Below, piece by piece: positions 45,600-56,621 of a DNA stretch of 64,000 nucleotides (position 1 is its first letter; each line of letters opens with the position of its first letter). The stretch is from Cliona cf. orientalis (taxonomy: Eukaryota; Porifera; Demospongiae; Clionaida; Clionaidae): assembly GCA_963930775.1 (NCBI GenBank), contig OZ005694.1:1798001-1862000 (forward strand), in the 5' to 3' direction. A program made the translations under genes and the position numbers. Under the pieces are notes generated by a model, which did not search any database, was not told where the DNA came from, and worked only from the letters and a program-made list of their open reading frames with translations.

Positions 45600-46121
45600 T
45601 AACCCTTGCCGCAAAGCATAGGCGGAGGGTTACTGCAATCATTTGGCAATTTTTCTGATATTTTTTGTGCCGAGATAAACCAATTGCTTTACCACGGCCC
45701 GGTAGATTCGAACCACATGCATCCCCTTGACAAAGCCACTGATAATGACTTCAAGGTGATATAGCTATACTATAGCATCCCAAGCACAGTATGGGTGCTA
45801 CTAAAGGTATGAGGGTCTCTAGAGAGCGTAGATCCCATTGTACGAGATAATAAAAATAATTGCAATTGTAACCATGACAGCATGAAAAGTTCAAGCATAA
45901 TTGTGAATGTGGTTCAAGTGCAGTCTTGATTGGAACGTAATAATGGTGTTATAATATATTATGGTAGCCATATTCAGCTTTTATAATTTTGTGCAGGACT
46001 GTTATTAAATTTTTGTGCTTAGCATCGTGCATCCTTGAAAAATGACCGATATAGTAGATCAAAGCTACTACCAGGGCGATATCACAATAATTATTGATAT
46101 CCCTGTGGCACAGTGAGTATA
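45600..46121. repeat. Dispersed repeat block, relative at 51330-51740
   Basis: 45600-45710 resembles the palindromic-end repeat at 30295 (ACCAATTGCTTTACC). 45730-46120 matches 51380-51740 (GATAATGACTT, GCTTTTATAATTTTGTGCAG, CATCCTT) and ends in the arm family of 762-1400. Confidence 0.65.
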
Positions 46122-46402
46122 CAGTATTTCATCTAGCGATAAAAATTTGGGGTGGAAGCGCGATAAATGAGTGGGCGTATTCAGCACGCCAAGTTCCATG
46201 GAATGTATTTTAGGAGAATTTCTGTTATTTCGGGTAATTTTTGATCAAAAAACAAATGCTAGTGATTTGATTTGGTGATTTATTGTGATATTATGATGCT
46301 TAATTTAATTAAAGTCAAATTTTAAGAAGGTGAGCTAGCTAGGGAGTATGGGGGATGGGTGAGGAGCTTCCCACCCTGTATTCCCCACTGGATGAAATGT
46401 TG
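46122..46402. mobile_element. MITE-like insert with 5-bp duplication
   Basis: Ends CAGTATTTCATCTAG and CTGGATGAAATGTTG (imperfect inverted) lie between two GTATA copies (46117-46121 and 46403-46407). The parallel repeat at 51740-51770 reads straight through. Confidence 0.6.
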
Positions 46403-47054
46403 GTATAATATTCCAGCTGCCAGTGCATGTCTGCCCCAATTGTGATATGAAAAACATACATCTATAGTACAAGTTCATATAACTATACTATTTATAAGTA
46501 GTCCATAGTTTTCTCAGAGTTGTTCATGTATTATTAAAAACATAATGTGCGTGCACATACAAACACGCACGCTTGCACACACACACACACACATGAAACT
46601 CTATTGCTTTCAGCAGCTTTCTTGGTCTATTTCAGTACAATGTTGGCAAGGAAGTTCTGCTCGACTAGCTACTAAATAAAATGTAATGTCTGTGCTAATA
46701 ATAACTAACAATTTTTTTATCTTTGTGCAAAAGCACACAATTATTATTCCTCGAAACTTTAAGCTATACAAAGTAATGAAATTTAAGGGGGAGGATTCAC
46801 TAATGACTAGTAACATAAAATAGCTACCTACTAATAATTATACTATAGAGATCAATAAAGAAGTAAATTTATGGTTGTAGCAGAAAATTATCACTCAAAC
46901 ATACTTGCAATTTGGGTATGTGCTTCATTTTGTGTATTTAGCAGAAGCTGGCATGGTAATGGGCCAAGGAGTAATTGATCAGTGGTTCAAGTTCAGGATC
47001 TTCAATTCGCTCACGAGCAATGTCATCATCATCAATGATGTCATGGCCTTGATT
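46403..47054. repeat. Repeat arm, shared 3' flank and lost coding tail of the downstream copy
   Basis: 46420-46760 parallels 51765-51920 and 52660-52790 in the same orientation, with a (CA)n run at 46574-46592. 46930-47054 still encodes the family tail (ERIEDPELEPLI) beyond the premature stop of the gene at 47055. Confidence 0.6.
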
Positions 47055-50000
47055 TTATCTGCACCTCCAACGAGCACCGAGACAAGGCTTGATCAAACTC
47101 CATACATCAATGACACAAAATTGAGCAAAGGTGAATCCAATTGAAACCATAAGCAACTTTGACCTTGATTCGATAGATTTCCACCTGTACAGAGTTCCAG
47201 CACTCAACAAGACAAGGTTCAGGAAGATAAAACTTTCTAGAACTCTCACATCTATTTGCTTGCAGATATTTTTGATTGATATGAAAAAATGTATAAAAGC
47301 TATAAACAGGAACAGTGTGAACACATTCAGTTTTGGATTGTCCACTGAAATTATTGTCAGTAGAACCAGGAGTATTCCTCGAACGAGAAGCATTGCTCCA
47401 AACCAGTATTGGTGCTTATCCTTCAAAGGAGAGAAGTAAGCATCGTAGACAGGGGCTAGCTTGTTGATCCACTTAAATGGCCTTAGATGAGACACTCTCC
47501 TCAAAGGCTGAATGAACAGAAGCACGAGTGTATAGGGAAGCCACAAGAATACAAAAGTAGCAATGGCCGCTACGAAAAGGTAAATGTGAGGGCGCTGGCA
47601 GTAGCGTAGGTTTCCATCGAGGTACCACACAGCATAGGAGGTGTTCTGTGGGTACTGTGCTATCACGGCAACTGAGATGGCATCTATCACAGTACGAAGG
47701 AGCTTCATATAAGATAAAAGGAAGAGTGTGGCTAGAAGAGGAACAGCTCTGCTACCGATGAGGTTAGTGAGGCGAGAGGAGTAGCGGCAAGAAACAACGA
47801 TAACACCAGCAATGGCCCAGATGTAGAATGGGAATAGAAACTGCAGCCATGTTTTCCAATAAGCATTCATTCCTACAAAGAAGCAAATCTCGATTCCAAA
47901 ATCCAAATTGAGCCAGGCAATAAAAACATAAAGAAATATGAATAAATAATTTGCTCCAATATCTGCGGGAAAGAGTATTATCTTGTACGCCCATACAATG
48001 TTAGCATAGAAGATGACTCCATTTATGAGTCCTTGAGTGACAGTGAGGTTAAGTGCAAGGATAAAGAATACAAGGAGGACACCAGCAGCAGCAAAGGCAA
48101 GCAGGAGTGCCACATTATGACTATTGTGACATTCAATGCACCGAGAAGATCCAATTGCAAGGCTAAAGCTGTCCATGCAGGTACCACACAGGATTTTGGT
48201 TCGGTTGGAGGCACACTGCTTGCTGGGATCATCACCAATGTTGACTGTCTTGTTGCCTGACTTGCAGTAGAGTAGGGGGCAGAATTTGTTGTACATGATA
48301 CCAGACTGAGTGCTATGACCCTCATTCAAGGTTGCATTCACCCACACAGTGCCATTCCACTGCAGGAGACCAGTTTTGTTTTTCACTTCACAACTGAAGC
48401 CATTGTTAGCCAAGACAGGATAACAGCTGCATGTGGTTTCATCATGATTAAGAGTCAGTCCTGGAGGGCAGCCTGGGAGTAAGGTGATATTTATAAAAAT
48501 TGGGGTCGTTAGGAGGTCAGTGTTGATACAACCAGATTGATTATACGAATTATAATTAGATATTTGATTCTTAATAATATTTTCATATCTAAAGATGTCA
48601 TATTTGTTGGATTCATTGCTAATGTAACCAGATACTGGCAGAGATGATGTTTGTAACAGTAAAAATTCGTAATCATGTTTTGAGGAAACGGTATAATTGA
48701 AAGGAACACATTTTTCACTATTGATTACCAGTTGCGATTTGTCTCGTTTTGAGCGAGAATCTGAATAAAGGGATCTAGCATGGATTGTACCAACTGTAGT
48801 GCCAAAGTCATAACCCACTATACATGCAGACAATGTGATGGTATCACCACGAGAAATATAGGTATTAGTAAAAATGTACGAGATATTTGCACACTGTGGT
48901 TTACCATTAGAGTCACAGAGACACACACGCTGAGGAGCAGAGGATACCGGAGATAGGGTCTCGTCGAAATCAGGATCAAAGGAAATATTTAGTTCACGGT
49001 AGGGCCCTTCATCTGAGAGAAAACAGTGAGGTTTTCCTTGTTCATTCAGGAAGTCTATGAATTGTGCAGAACATGAAACATCCCATACACTTGCTCCATA
49101 CATGTGGTGACCAACACCATGTTGTGCATAGTTTCCTGTAAAAGATATTCTAGCAGAGTAATCGTTAAACATGAATATACAAGGATGTGAAGACTTAGAA
49201 TACACCGCTCCACCAACATCAAATGCTGTGTTATTGATAAATTGAATACTTGACTGATATCCCACTGTGGTCATGAGTAATGATGGCATCATATTATAGA
49301 CACCTCCTTGAAATGCAGAGTTGTTGAAAAAGAGTAATTTGGAATAATTACCAACAATGATAGAGCATTCTACACCTGTTTCTATAAAAATTGCACCACC
49401 TTTCACTACTGCAGAATTCATAATGAAGTTTACTGATTTGATATTTATTTTGGAATAAATAAAATATATTGCTCCTCCATGTTTTGATGCTTTATTGTCA
49501 TAAAATTCAATACCACTCATGTTCACATGGGCAGTTGAACTCGTTAACTCCAGAGCTCCTCCATTATCTGCTGAGTTATGGCTGAAATTGAGGTTTGCTT
49601 CGCCCTCAACAATCAATGTTCCATAGTTGAGCCCAATTGCTCCACCTTCTGAGGCATAGTTGTATGTAAATATCACAGATGATTCAGCACCTACAGTAAT
49701 CATTCCACCCCATATGTACACCGCTCCACCAGCCAAACCAGCAGTATTATTCATAAAGACCACCCTTGCTTTGGTACCAATGTGCATCATTGCTTTATGC
49801 CCATTCACTGCTCCACCAAAACTGCTGCATGTTAGGTTGACAAAGTACACAGTTGCACCTGTTGTGATGTTAAGTGAAGATATGAGTTTAGGGTGAGTGG
49901 TTTGTAGAAACACTGCTGTACCTGATGTTACTATTGAAGAAGGGATCCCTGAAATACGGTTACTAAAGTTTACATTTCCTATTAATGTAACTACACTAGA

Positions 50001-50669
50001 ATATGCCATTATAATTGATTGACTTTGATGTCTGTATGACTGAAATGTGCTATTGCTAACAATTATCCCATCACTAGAATCACTTCTAACAAAGCAGTTT
50101 TCTTTGAATGTACAGTTGTTCAGTAAAGCATGTGAATCTCTTCCTGCAATACTGATAAAAGAAATTCTGTCGCTAATGCCAGAGTAGCCATAGAGGTTGG
50201 AGCTCTTCACTATAATGTGGCTCTCTTCAAAATATATTGCAGGACACCTCATCGTCAGGGTTGTGATGTTCACAAAGCTGACATTGAAGAACCGAATAAC
50301 TGTGCACTTGGGTTCACCAACTTCCATATGTAACTGATGATCAATGATGACATTTTCTCTGGTTTCTGCAGCAGCTCCTTTTATGACAAATGAGTGGAGA
50401 TTTTGTACAACCAAACCCTTTGTATAGTTGTGGACTCCACACATGTATAACAGTGTTAGATTGACGTGGTGTGGTGAAAAGAACTCACTGCTATGGTCGG
50501 CCAAGTAGTCCATTGTGTGACAGAGCTGACCAGGTGGGCAGCTGCTGTTTCCAGGGCAAGAGCTGAGAGGCTCCGTTGGTGAGACATGATAGACCACATC
50601 ATTCTTGGTCTCAGCTAGCACATGAATCAGTCCAAATATTAAGATGGTGGAGAGAAAGAAAGTCCTCAT
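47055..50669 (-). CDS. POMP-repeat (chlamydial Pmp-like) polytopic membrane protein, type A, open copy
   Basis: The only uninterrupted long copy, 1204 codons without introns. I chose the ATG at 50667-50669 because it begins a clean signal peptide (MRTFFLSTILIFGLIHVLAE) that aligns with the other copies; an ATG 17 codons upstream adds a Cys-rich stretch absent elsewhere. Order: signal peptide (1-20); Cys module CPGNSSCPPGQLCHTMDY (about 37-55); beta-strand-rich Asn-rich region; eight GGA[VIL]-type repeats with F.NN motifs (about 288-490), the POMP signature; CLCDSNGKPQC (about 585); CPPGLTLNHDETTC and CSCYPVLANNG (about 735-755); CGTCMDSFSLAIGSSRCIEC (about 826-845); then about ten membrane helices (855-1195). 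A TAA replaces the CAA/CGA of paralogues, removing about 40 residues of acidic tail (PELEPLI..KYTK). Many N-x-S/T sites suggest a glycosylated surface protein. Function unproven: adhesion, recognition or signalling are possible. Confidence 0.85.
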   Translation of the reverse strand: MRTFFLSTILIFGLIHVLAETKNDVVYHVSPTEPLSSCPGNSSCPPGQLCHTMDYLADHSSEFFSPHHVNLTLLYMCGVHNYTKGLVVQNLHSFVIKGAAAETRENVIIDHQLHMEVGEPKCTVIRFFNVSFVNITTLTMRCPAIYFEESHIIVKSSNLYGYSGISDRISFISIAGRDSHALLNNCTFKENCFVRSDSSDGIIVSNSTFQSYRHQSQSIIMAYSSVVTLIGNVNFSNRISGIPSSIVTSGTAVFLQTTHPKLISSLNITTGATVYFVNLTCSSFGGAVNGHKAMMHIGTKARVVFMNNTAGLAGGAVYIWGGMITVGAESSVIFTYNYASEGGAIGLNYGTLIVEGEANLNFSHNSADNGGALELTSSTAHVNMSGIEFYDNKASKHGGAIYFIYSKINIKSVNFIMNSAVVKGGAIFIETGVECSIIVGNYSKLLFFNNSAFQGGVYNMMPSLLMTTVGYQSSIQFINNTAFDVGGAVYSKSSHPCIFMFNDYSARISFTGNYAQHGVGHHMYGASVWDVSCSAQFIDFLNEQGKPHCFLSDEGPYRELNISFDPDFDETLSPVSSAPQRVCLCDSNGKPQCANISYIFTNTYISRGDTITLSACIVGYDFGTTVGTIHARSLYSDSRSKRDKSQLVINSEKCVPFNYTVSSKHDYEFLLLQTSSLPVSGYISNESNKYDIFRYENIIKNQISNYNSYNQSGCINTDLLTTPIFINITLLPGCPPGLTLNHDETTCSCYPVLANNGFSCEVKNKTGLLQWNGTVWVNATLNEGHSTQSGIMYNKFCPLLYCKSGNKTVNIGDDPSKQCASNRTKILCGTCMDSFSLAIGSSRCIECHNSHNVALLLAFAAAGVLLVFFILALNLTVTQGLINGVIFYANIVWAYKIILFPADIGANYLFIFLYVFIAWLNLDFGIEICFFVGMNAYWKTWLQFLFPFYIWAIAGVIVVSCRYSSRLTNLIGSRAVPLLATLFLLSYMKLLRTVIDAISVAVIAQYPQNTSYAVWYLDGNLRYCQRPHIYLFVAAIATFVFLWLPYTLVLLFIQPLRRVSHLRPFKWINKLAPVYDAYFSPLKDKHQYWFGAMLLVRGILLVLLTIISVDNPKLNVFTLFLFIAFIHFFISIKNICKQIDVRVLESFIFLNLVLLSAGTLYRWKSIESRSKLLMVSIGFTFAQFCVIDVWSLIKPCLGARWRCR

Positions 50670-50741
50670 TTTTTCACTTGTCACACAGTGCTTATTCAGA
50701 AGGAGCATGCACAGACACACAGTTATAGCTAGTGAGGTTGA

Positions 50742-50749
50742 CTTAAGTA
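50742..50749 (-). promoter_or_regulatory. TATA-like TACTTAAG upstream of the open copy
   Basis: Minus-strand TACTTAAG lies about 75 bases before the chosen ATG, within the type A upstream block (GCATGCACAGACACACAG) also found at 24780-24840, and touches the hairpin at 50748-50852. A core promoter role is inference. Confidence 0.35.
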
Positions 50750-50852
50750 CAGCTGGTCAAGCATGGGTGATAGAGAGATTAAGAAGCCACAATAAGCAGT
50801 GGCGTGGTTTTGGCTTCTTTATCTCTCTACCACTCATGCTTGACCAGATGTA
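50748..50852. repeat. Hairpin upstream of the open type A gene
   Basis: Arms of about 42 bases with TACAGCTGGTCAAGCATGGG and its inverted partner, loop about 20 bases. It is the counterpart of 24833-24937. Confidence 0.7.
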
Positions 50853-51639
50853 ATACTAGGCTAAGGACTACAGATCAGTACATATATGCGACACACTGCA
50901 TCTATTTGCACACTATAATGAAGTAACATCTCATTAGTCGCTCAGATGCGTACACCTTGAACAAATGTATATAGCTACACAATGATGAAACAGTAAACAA
51001 ATCAGTTACAGGACATTAATGTGTACTCGACCATGCATCTCGGGCTATATATATGATGCATGTATGTCTTTGTGTATACAATGTACAGAATTACTATTCA
51101 GACGTACTGCGCTTGACTTGCATGACATTGTAGAATAAATTAAATTAAATAAATTAAATAATATTGAGTATGGAGTTGATTTCAATTACTAGGCTGAAAT
51201 TTAATACTTAACTATGATATTATATTACATGGCCTATAGCTACAATTGCACTTGTGTGGTGCAAATGAGATCCTTCCATGAGGTCTGGCAATTATTGTGC
51301 TGAGTTAAAAGCGATTACTGTACTCTGGCCTGGTGGATTGGATGCAGATCAACCCACATGCACCACCTTGGCATCGCAACTGATAATGACTTAAAGGTGA
51401 TAGCATCCCAAGTGCATGCATTGAAGGTGCTTCTAAAGGCCTAAGGGTCTCTTAAGAACGTAGATCCCATTCATGATTGGATGAAGTAGTTATTAAACAA
51501 ATTGCGACTGTAACCATGATTGCATGAAAAGTTCAAAAACTATAATATCTTGTGAATGTGGTTCAAGTGATTGGAACATAATAACAGTGGTATTGTAGCT
51601 ATATTTAGCTTTTATAATTTTGTGCAGGGCTGTTACTAA
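50853..51639. repeat. Upstream flank and dispersed repeat
   Basis: 50860-51020 matches 24945-25090 (GGACTACAGATCAG, ATATAGCTACAC). 51330-51639 matches 45690-46010. No gene. Confidence 0.6.
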
Positions 51640-51980
51640 ATTTTTGTGCATACCATCAAGCATCCTTAAAGTAGGGACCTAGATCAAAGAATCACCGGGG
51701 TAATAATAATTATCATGATAATTATTGATATCCTTGTGGTACAGTGAGTATATATGTGCCAGCTTCCAGTGAATATCTGGCCCCAATTTGTGATTTGAAA
51801 AACATAGCTATATCTATAATTCATATAGCTACTATAATATATGGGTATAAGTAGCTAGTCAATACTTTTCTCAGAGTTGGTCATATATTATTATTAAGAA
51901 TAGAATGTGCATCCACATACAAACACGCATGCGTGCGTGCATGCATGCACGCATGCACGCACTGCACGCATGCACACACA

Positions 51981-52015
<35 letters not shown>

Positions 52016-52768
52016 GTCTAGTACTTAATTGGATGTAATTACACTACCTGCTAACAGCCACAAGGGAATCCGTAGGGTAAAAAGTAGTGGGAAGAGGGCT
52101 GGAGCTTGTTATGTGTTAACCACTAGTTATAATATCCAGCAGCCTTCTAGAAGGGTTAAGAAGGGATCAAATAGATTATAACATTTCTATACTGAATTTG
52201 AGCAATCAGAATGGCACCATCTTCTCTGTCAGGTATCTTACATAAAAATTAATGTAATTGTGTAAAATTACTGTATGATCTAATAGTATGTGTAGACCAT
52301 AACTGTGACTAAACCCATCATGTAACTTGTCCATAAACTTAGGGAGCAGTCTGGGTGAGTAGGGAGAGTTCCTCCAGGGACAAAGAGCTCTTTTAACCTA
52401 CCATTTCTGGTTCTCAAGGCCAGGCACCCAGCACCCCAACGCATTCTGCCTTAAAAGTAGCTAGCTATATTAATTGCATGTACTGAATGAAGTGGCTTAT
52501 CACATGATGCATGAAAATATGGATTTGTATACTAAATCTATAGGAAATAAACTGTCACAGCCCAAGTACAACAATATGAGAATAATAATCTCCACTCAAT
52601 AGATAGTGGACAGACGCCGTTCCCAACCCCCTTCTTTTCTTTCAAACACACACACACGTCATAAGACTCTATCGCTTTCAGCAGCTTCCTCGGTTTACTG
52701 TTCTCTACTTCAGGAAGTGCTGCTCGATTACTAAATAGAATGTAATATCTGTGCTAATAATGACTAAC
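51640..52768. repeat. Second arm of the long inverted duplication (partner 1-1040)
   Basis: Reverse complement of the window start, including GGCACCCAGCACCCCAACG, CTAGAAGGGTTAAGAAGGGA and GATAGTGGACAGACGCCG. It includes GCATGC-rich and (CA)n simple repeats at 51920-52014. Confidence 0.8.
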
Positions 52769-53005
52769 AAATCTTTTTATCTTTGTACAAAAGCACGCAA
52801 TAATTATTATTCCTCAAAACTAAGTTATACATAATATAGTAGTAAAAATAAAACTGCTTCATGGAAGGGGGAGGATTCACTAACAATTAGTCACTCAAAA
52901 TTATTAATTTTAGTAGCTACCTATTAATTATTATACTACAGAGATCAATAAAAATATTTGTAGTAGAAAATATCACTCAAAAATATTTGCAGTATGGGTA
53001 TGTGC

Positions 53006-56000
53006 TTATTTTGTGTATTTGGCAGAAGCTGGCATGGTAATGGGGCGAGGAGTATCATTGATCAGCGGTTCAAATTCAGGATCTTCGATTCGCTCATGAG
53101 CGATGTTATCATAATCGATGACATCATTGTCTTGATCTCGTCTGCACCTCCAACCAGCACTGAGACAAGGCTTGATCAAACTCCATACAAGAATGACACA
53201 GAATTGAGTAAAGGTGATTCCAATTGACACCATAAGCAATTTTGATCTTGAGTCAGTAGACTCCCATCTGTACAGAGTTCCAGAACTCAAGACAATAAGG
53301 TTCAGCAAGGTAGCACTTTCTAGAACTCTCACATCTATTCGCTTGTAATCGATATGAAGGAAAATAAGAAAGCATTGAACAGGAATAGTGCAAACACATT
53401 CAATTCTGGATTATCCACTGAAGTAACTGTCAATAGAACCAGGAGTATTCCTCAAACAAGAAGCATTGCTCCAAACCAATATCGGTACTTATCCTTCAAA
53501 GGAGAGAAGTAAGCATCGTAGACTGGGGCTAGCTTGTTGATCCACTTAAGTGGCCTTAGATGAGACACTCTCCTCAAAGGCTGAATGAACAGAAGCAGGA
53601 GTGTATAGGGAAGCCACAAGAATATAAAAGTAGCAATGGCTGCTAAGAAAAGGAAAATGTGAGGGTGCTGGCAGTAGTGTAGATTTCCATCAAGGTACCA
53701 CACAGCATAGGAGGTGTTCTGTGGGTACTGTGCTATCACTGCAACTGAGGTGGCATCTATCACAGTACGAAGGAGCTTCATGTAAGACAGAAGGAAGAGT
53801 GTGGCTAGAAGAGGAACAGCTCTGCTACCGATGAGGTTAGTGAGGCGAGAGGAGTAGCGGCAAGCAACAATGATAACACAGGCAATGGCCCAGATGTAGA
53901 ATGGGAAAAATGTGAATAAATAATTTGCTCCAATGTCCGTGGGAAGGAGTAATATTTTATAGGCCCATACAATATTAGCATAGAATATGACTCCATTAAT
54001 GAGTCCTTGAGTGGCAGTGAGGTTGAGTGCAAGGATAAAGAACACAAGGAGGACACCAGCAGCAGCAAAGGCAAGCAGGAGCGCCACATTATGACTGTTG
54101 GGACATTCAATACACCGAGAAGATCCAATTGCCAGGCTAAAACTGTCCTTACAGGCACCACACAGGATGCCGGTTCGGTTGGAGGCACACTGCTTGCTGG
54201 GATCATCACCAATGTTGACCATCTTGTTACCTGACTTGCAGTAGAGTATGGGACAAAATTTGTTGTACATGATACCAGTGCTATTACTCTCATTGAAGGT
54301 TGCATTCACCCACAAAGTGTCATTCCACTGAAGGAGACCAGTTCTGTTTTTTACTAAGCAATTGAAGCCATTGTTAGCCAAGACAGGATAACAGCTGCAC
54401 GTGGTTTCATCATGATTTAGAGTCAGTCCTGGAAGGCAGCCTGGGAGTAACGTGATATTTATGAAAATTGGGGTTGTTAGTAGGTCAGAAGTAATACAAC
54501 CAGACTGATTATACGAATAAGAGTCAAATAATAGAGAATTGTAGCTAAAGATATCTTGCTGAGTTGATCCATTGCTTATATAAGCAGCTACTGGCAGAGA
54601 TGATGTTTGTAACAATACAAGTTCATAATCACTTTTTGAGTAAACTGTATAGTTAAAAGAAGTTCATTTTCTACTGTTGGTTATTTGTTGCAGTTTGTCT
54701 CATTTTGAATAAAGGGATCTGGCATGGATTATACCAACTGTAGTGCCAAAGTCATAACCCACTATACATGCAGATAATGAGATCATTTCACCACGATGAA
54801 CACTGGTATTAGTGAAAATATATGAGATATTAGCACACTGTGGTTTACCATTGGAGTCACAGAGACACACACGCTGAGGAGCAGAGGATACCGGAGATAG
54901 GGTCTTATTGAGACCAGGGTCAAAGGAGATGTTAACATACCCATCAGGTTCTTCAAATGTTTAAAAACAGTGAGGTTTTCCTTGTCGATTCACAAAATAC
55001 ACGGAATCAAAGGAGCATGAATCATCCCTTACACTTGCTCCATACATGTGGTGACCAATACCGCGTTGTGCATTACTTCCTGTAAAAGATATTTAACAGA
55101 GTAGTCTGTGATCATGAATATACAAGGTTGTGAAGACTGAGAATACACTGCTCCACCAACATCAAATGCTGTGTTGTTGATAAACTGAATACTCGACTGA
55201 TATCCCACTGTGGTCATGAGTAATGATGGCATGATACTATATAGAGCACCTCCTTGAAATGCAGAGTTGTTGAAAAAGAGTAGTTTGGAATAATTACCAA
55301 CAATGATAGCAGAGCGGACACCTGCGTATATACAAATTGCACCACCTCTCAGTTCTGCATAATTCATAATGAACTTTACGGATTTATTAGTGTTAATAAT
55401 CATAGTTCCATAAGAAAAAAACTATTGCTCCTCCTCCAACTGATGCTCTATTGTCATAAAATTTGACACTACTTGAGTTCACATGAACAGTTGAAATGAA
55501 TAACTCTAGAGCTCCTCCACTATCTGCAGAATTGTGGCTGAAAGTCAGGTTTGCTTCACTGTCAACAATTAATGTTGCCTTATAAAGAGAAACTGCTCCA
55601 CCGATTAAAGCATAGTTGTATTTAAATATCATGGATGATTCAGAACCTACAGTGATTTTTCCACCCGCCATGTACACCGCTCCACCACCCACGTTATCAG
55701 CAGTATTATTCATAAAGACCACCCTTGCTTTAGCACCGATGTGCATCGTTGCACCCAGCCCAGACACTGCTCCTCCCCCACCGAAGCTTTTTAAGTTGAC
55801 GAAGTACACAGTTGCACCTGCTGTGATGTTAAGTGAAGATTCAAGTTCGGCACAAGTGGTTTTTAGATACACTGCTGTACCGAATATATTTTGAAATGAA
55901 GAGTGGATCCCTAAAGTACTACTGTCAGTAAAGTTTACATTTTCTGTTAATGTTACTACACTACAAAATGCCTCAATAATTGATTGATTTTGATGTCTAT

Positions 56001-56621
56001 ATAACTGAAATATGCTATTGCTCACAATTATCCCATCACTAGAAGTAGTCACAATGAAGTAATTTTCGTTGAATGTGCAGTTATCCAGTAAAGCTTGTGA
56101 GCCTTTACCTGTAATATCGATGAAGGATAAGGTTTCATTTATGCTAGAATAGCCATAGAGGTTAGAGCTCTTCACTGTAATGTGGCTCTATTTAAGCTTC
56201 AATGCAGGACATCGCATTTTCAGGGTTGTAATGTTCATAAAATTGACATTGAAGAACTGAATAACAGTGCACCATGTTTTATCATCTTCCATATCGAACT
56301 GATGGTCAATGATGACATTCTCTCTGGATTCTGCAGCTCCTTTCATGACAAATGAGTGGAGGTTTTGTACAGTCAAGTCCTTTGTATAGTAGTGGACTCC
56401 ACACATGAATATCAGTGTTATATTGACGTGGTCTGATGAAAAGAACTCACTGCTATGGTTGGCTAAGTAGTCCAATGTATGGCATAGCTGACCAGGTGGG
56501 CAGCTGCTGTTCCCAGGGCGTGAGATGAGAGGCTTTACTGGCTTTACATGGTAGACTGTACCCTCAGTTACCCTGACACAAGTTGACCCAAATATCAAGA
56601 TGAAGAGGATAGCAGCCTCAT
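53006..56621 (-). pseudogene. POMP-repeat membrane protein, type B, disrupted
   Basis: All domains are present. The original ATG is at about 56619-56621, with a 5-base deletion in the signal peptide. The N-terminal module is at 56188-56600 and EGTVYHVKPVKPL is intact. The beta-helix (55029-56175) has GGGAV, GGAV, GGAL and GGAI repeats. The Cys-rich and membrane region is at 53452-54615, and the last helices plus tail ending SAKYTK at 53006-53332. Lesions: stop near 56188, frameshift near 55400-55425, loss of one base near 55095, stop codons near 54962 and 54662, CGA-to-TGA at 53452, and a 12-base-plus deletion near 53348. An in-frame deletion of about 40 codons near 53906 removes most of helices 3 and 4. 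A clear pseudogene, but relatively young. Confidence 0.85.

Noticed and set aside
45690..45725. GGTTCGAATCTACC on the minus strand, like a tRNA B box
   Set aside because: No A box lies at the right distance on the correct side; the sequence belongs to the palindromic-end repeat family.
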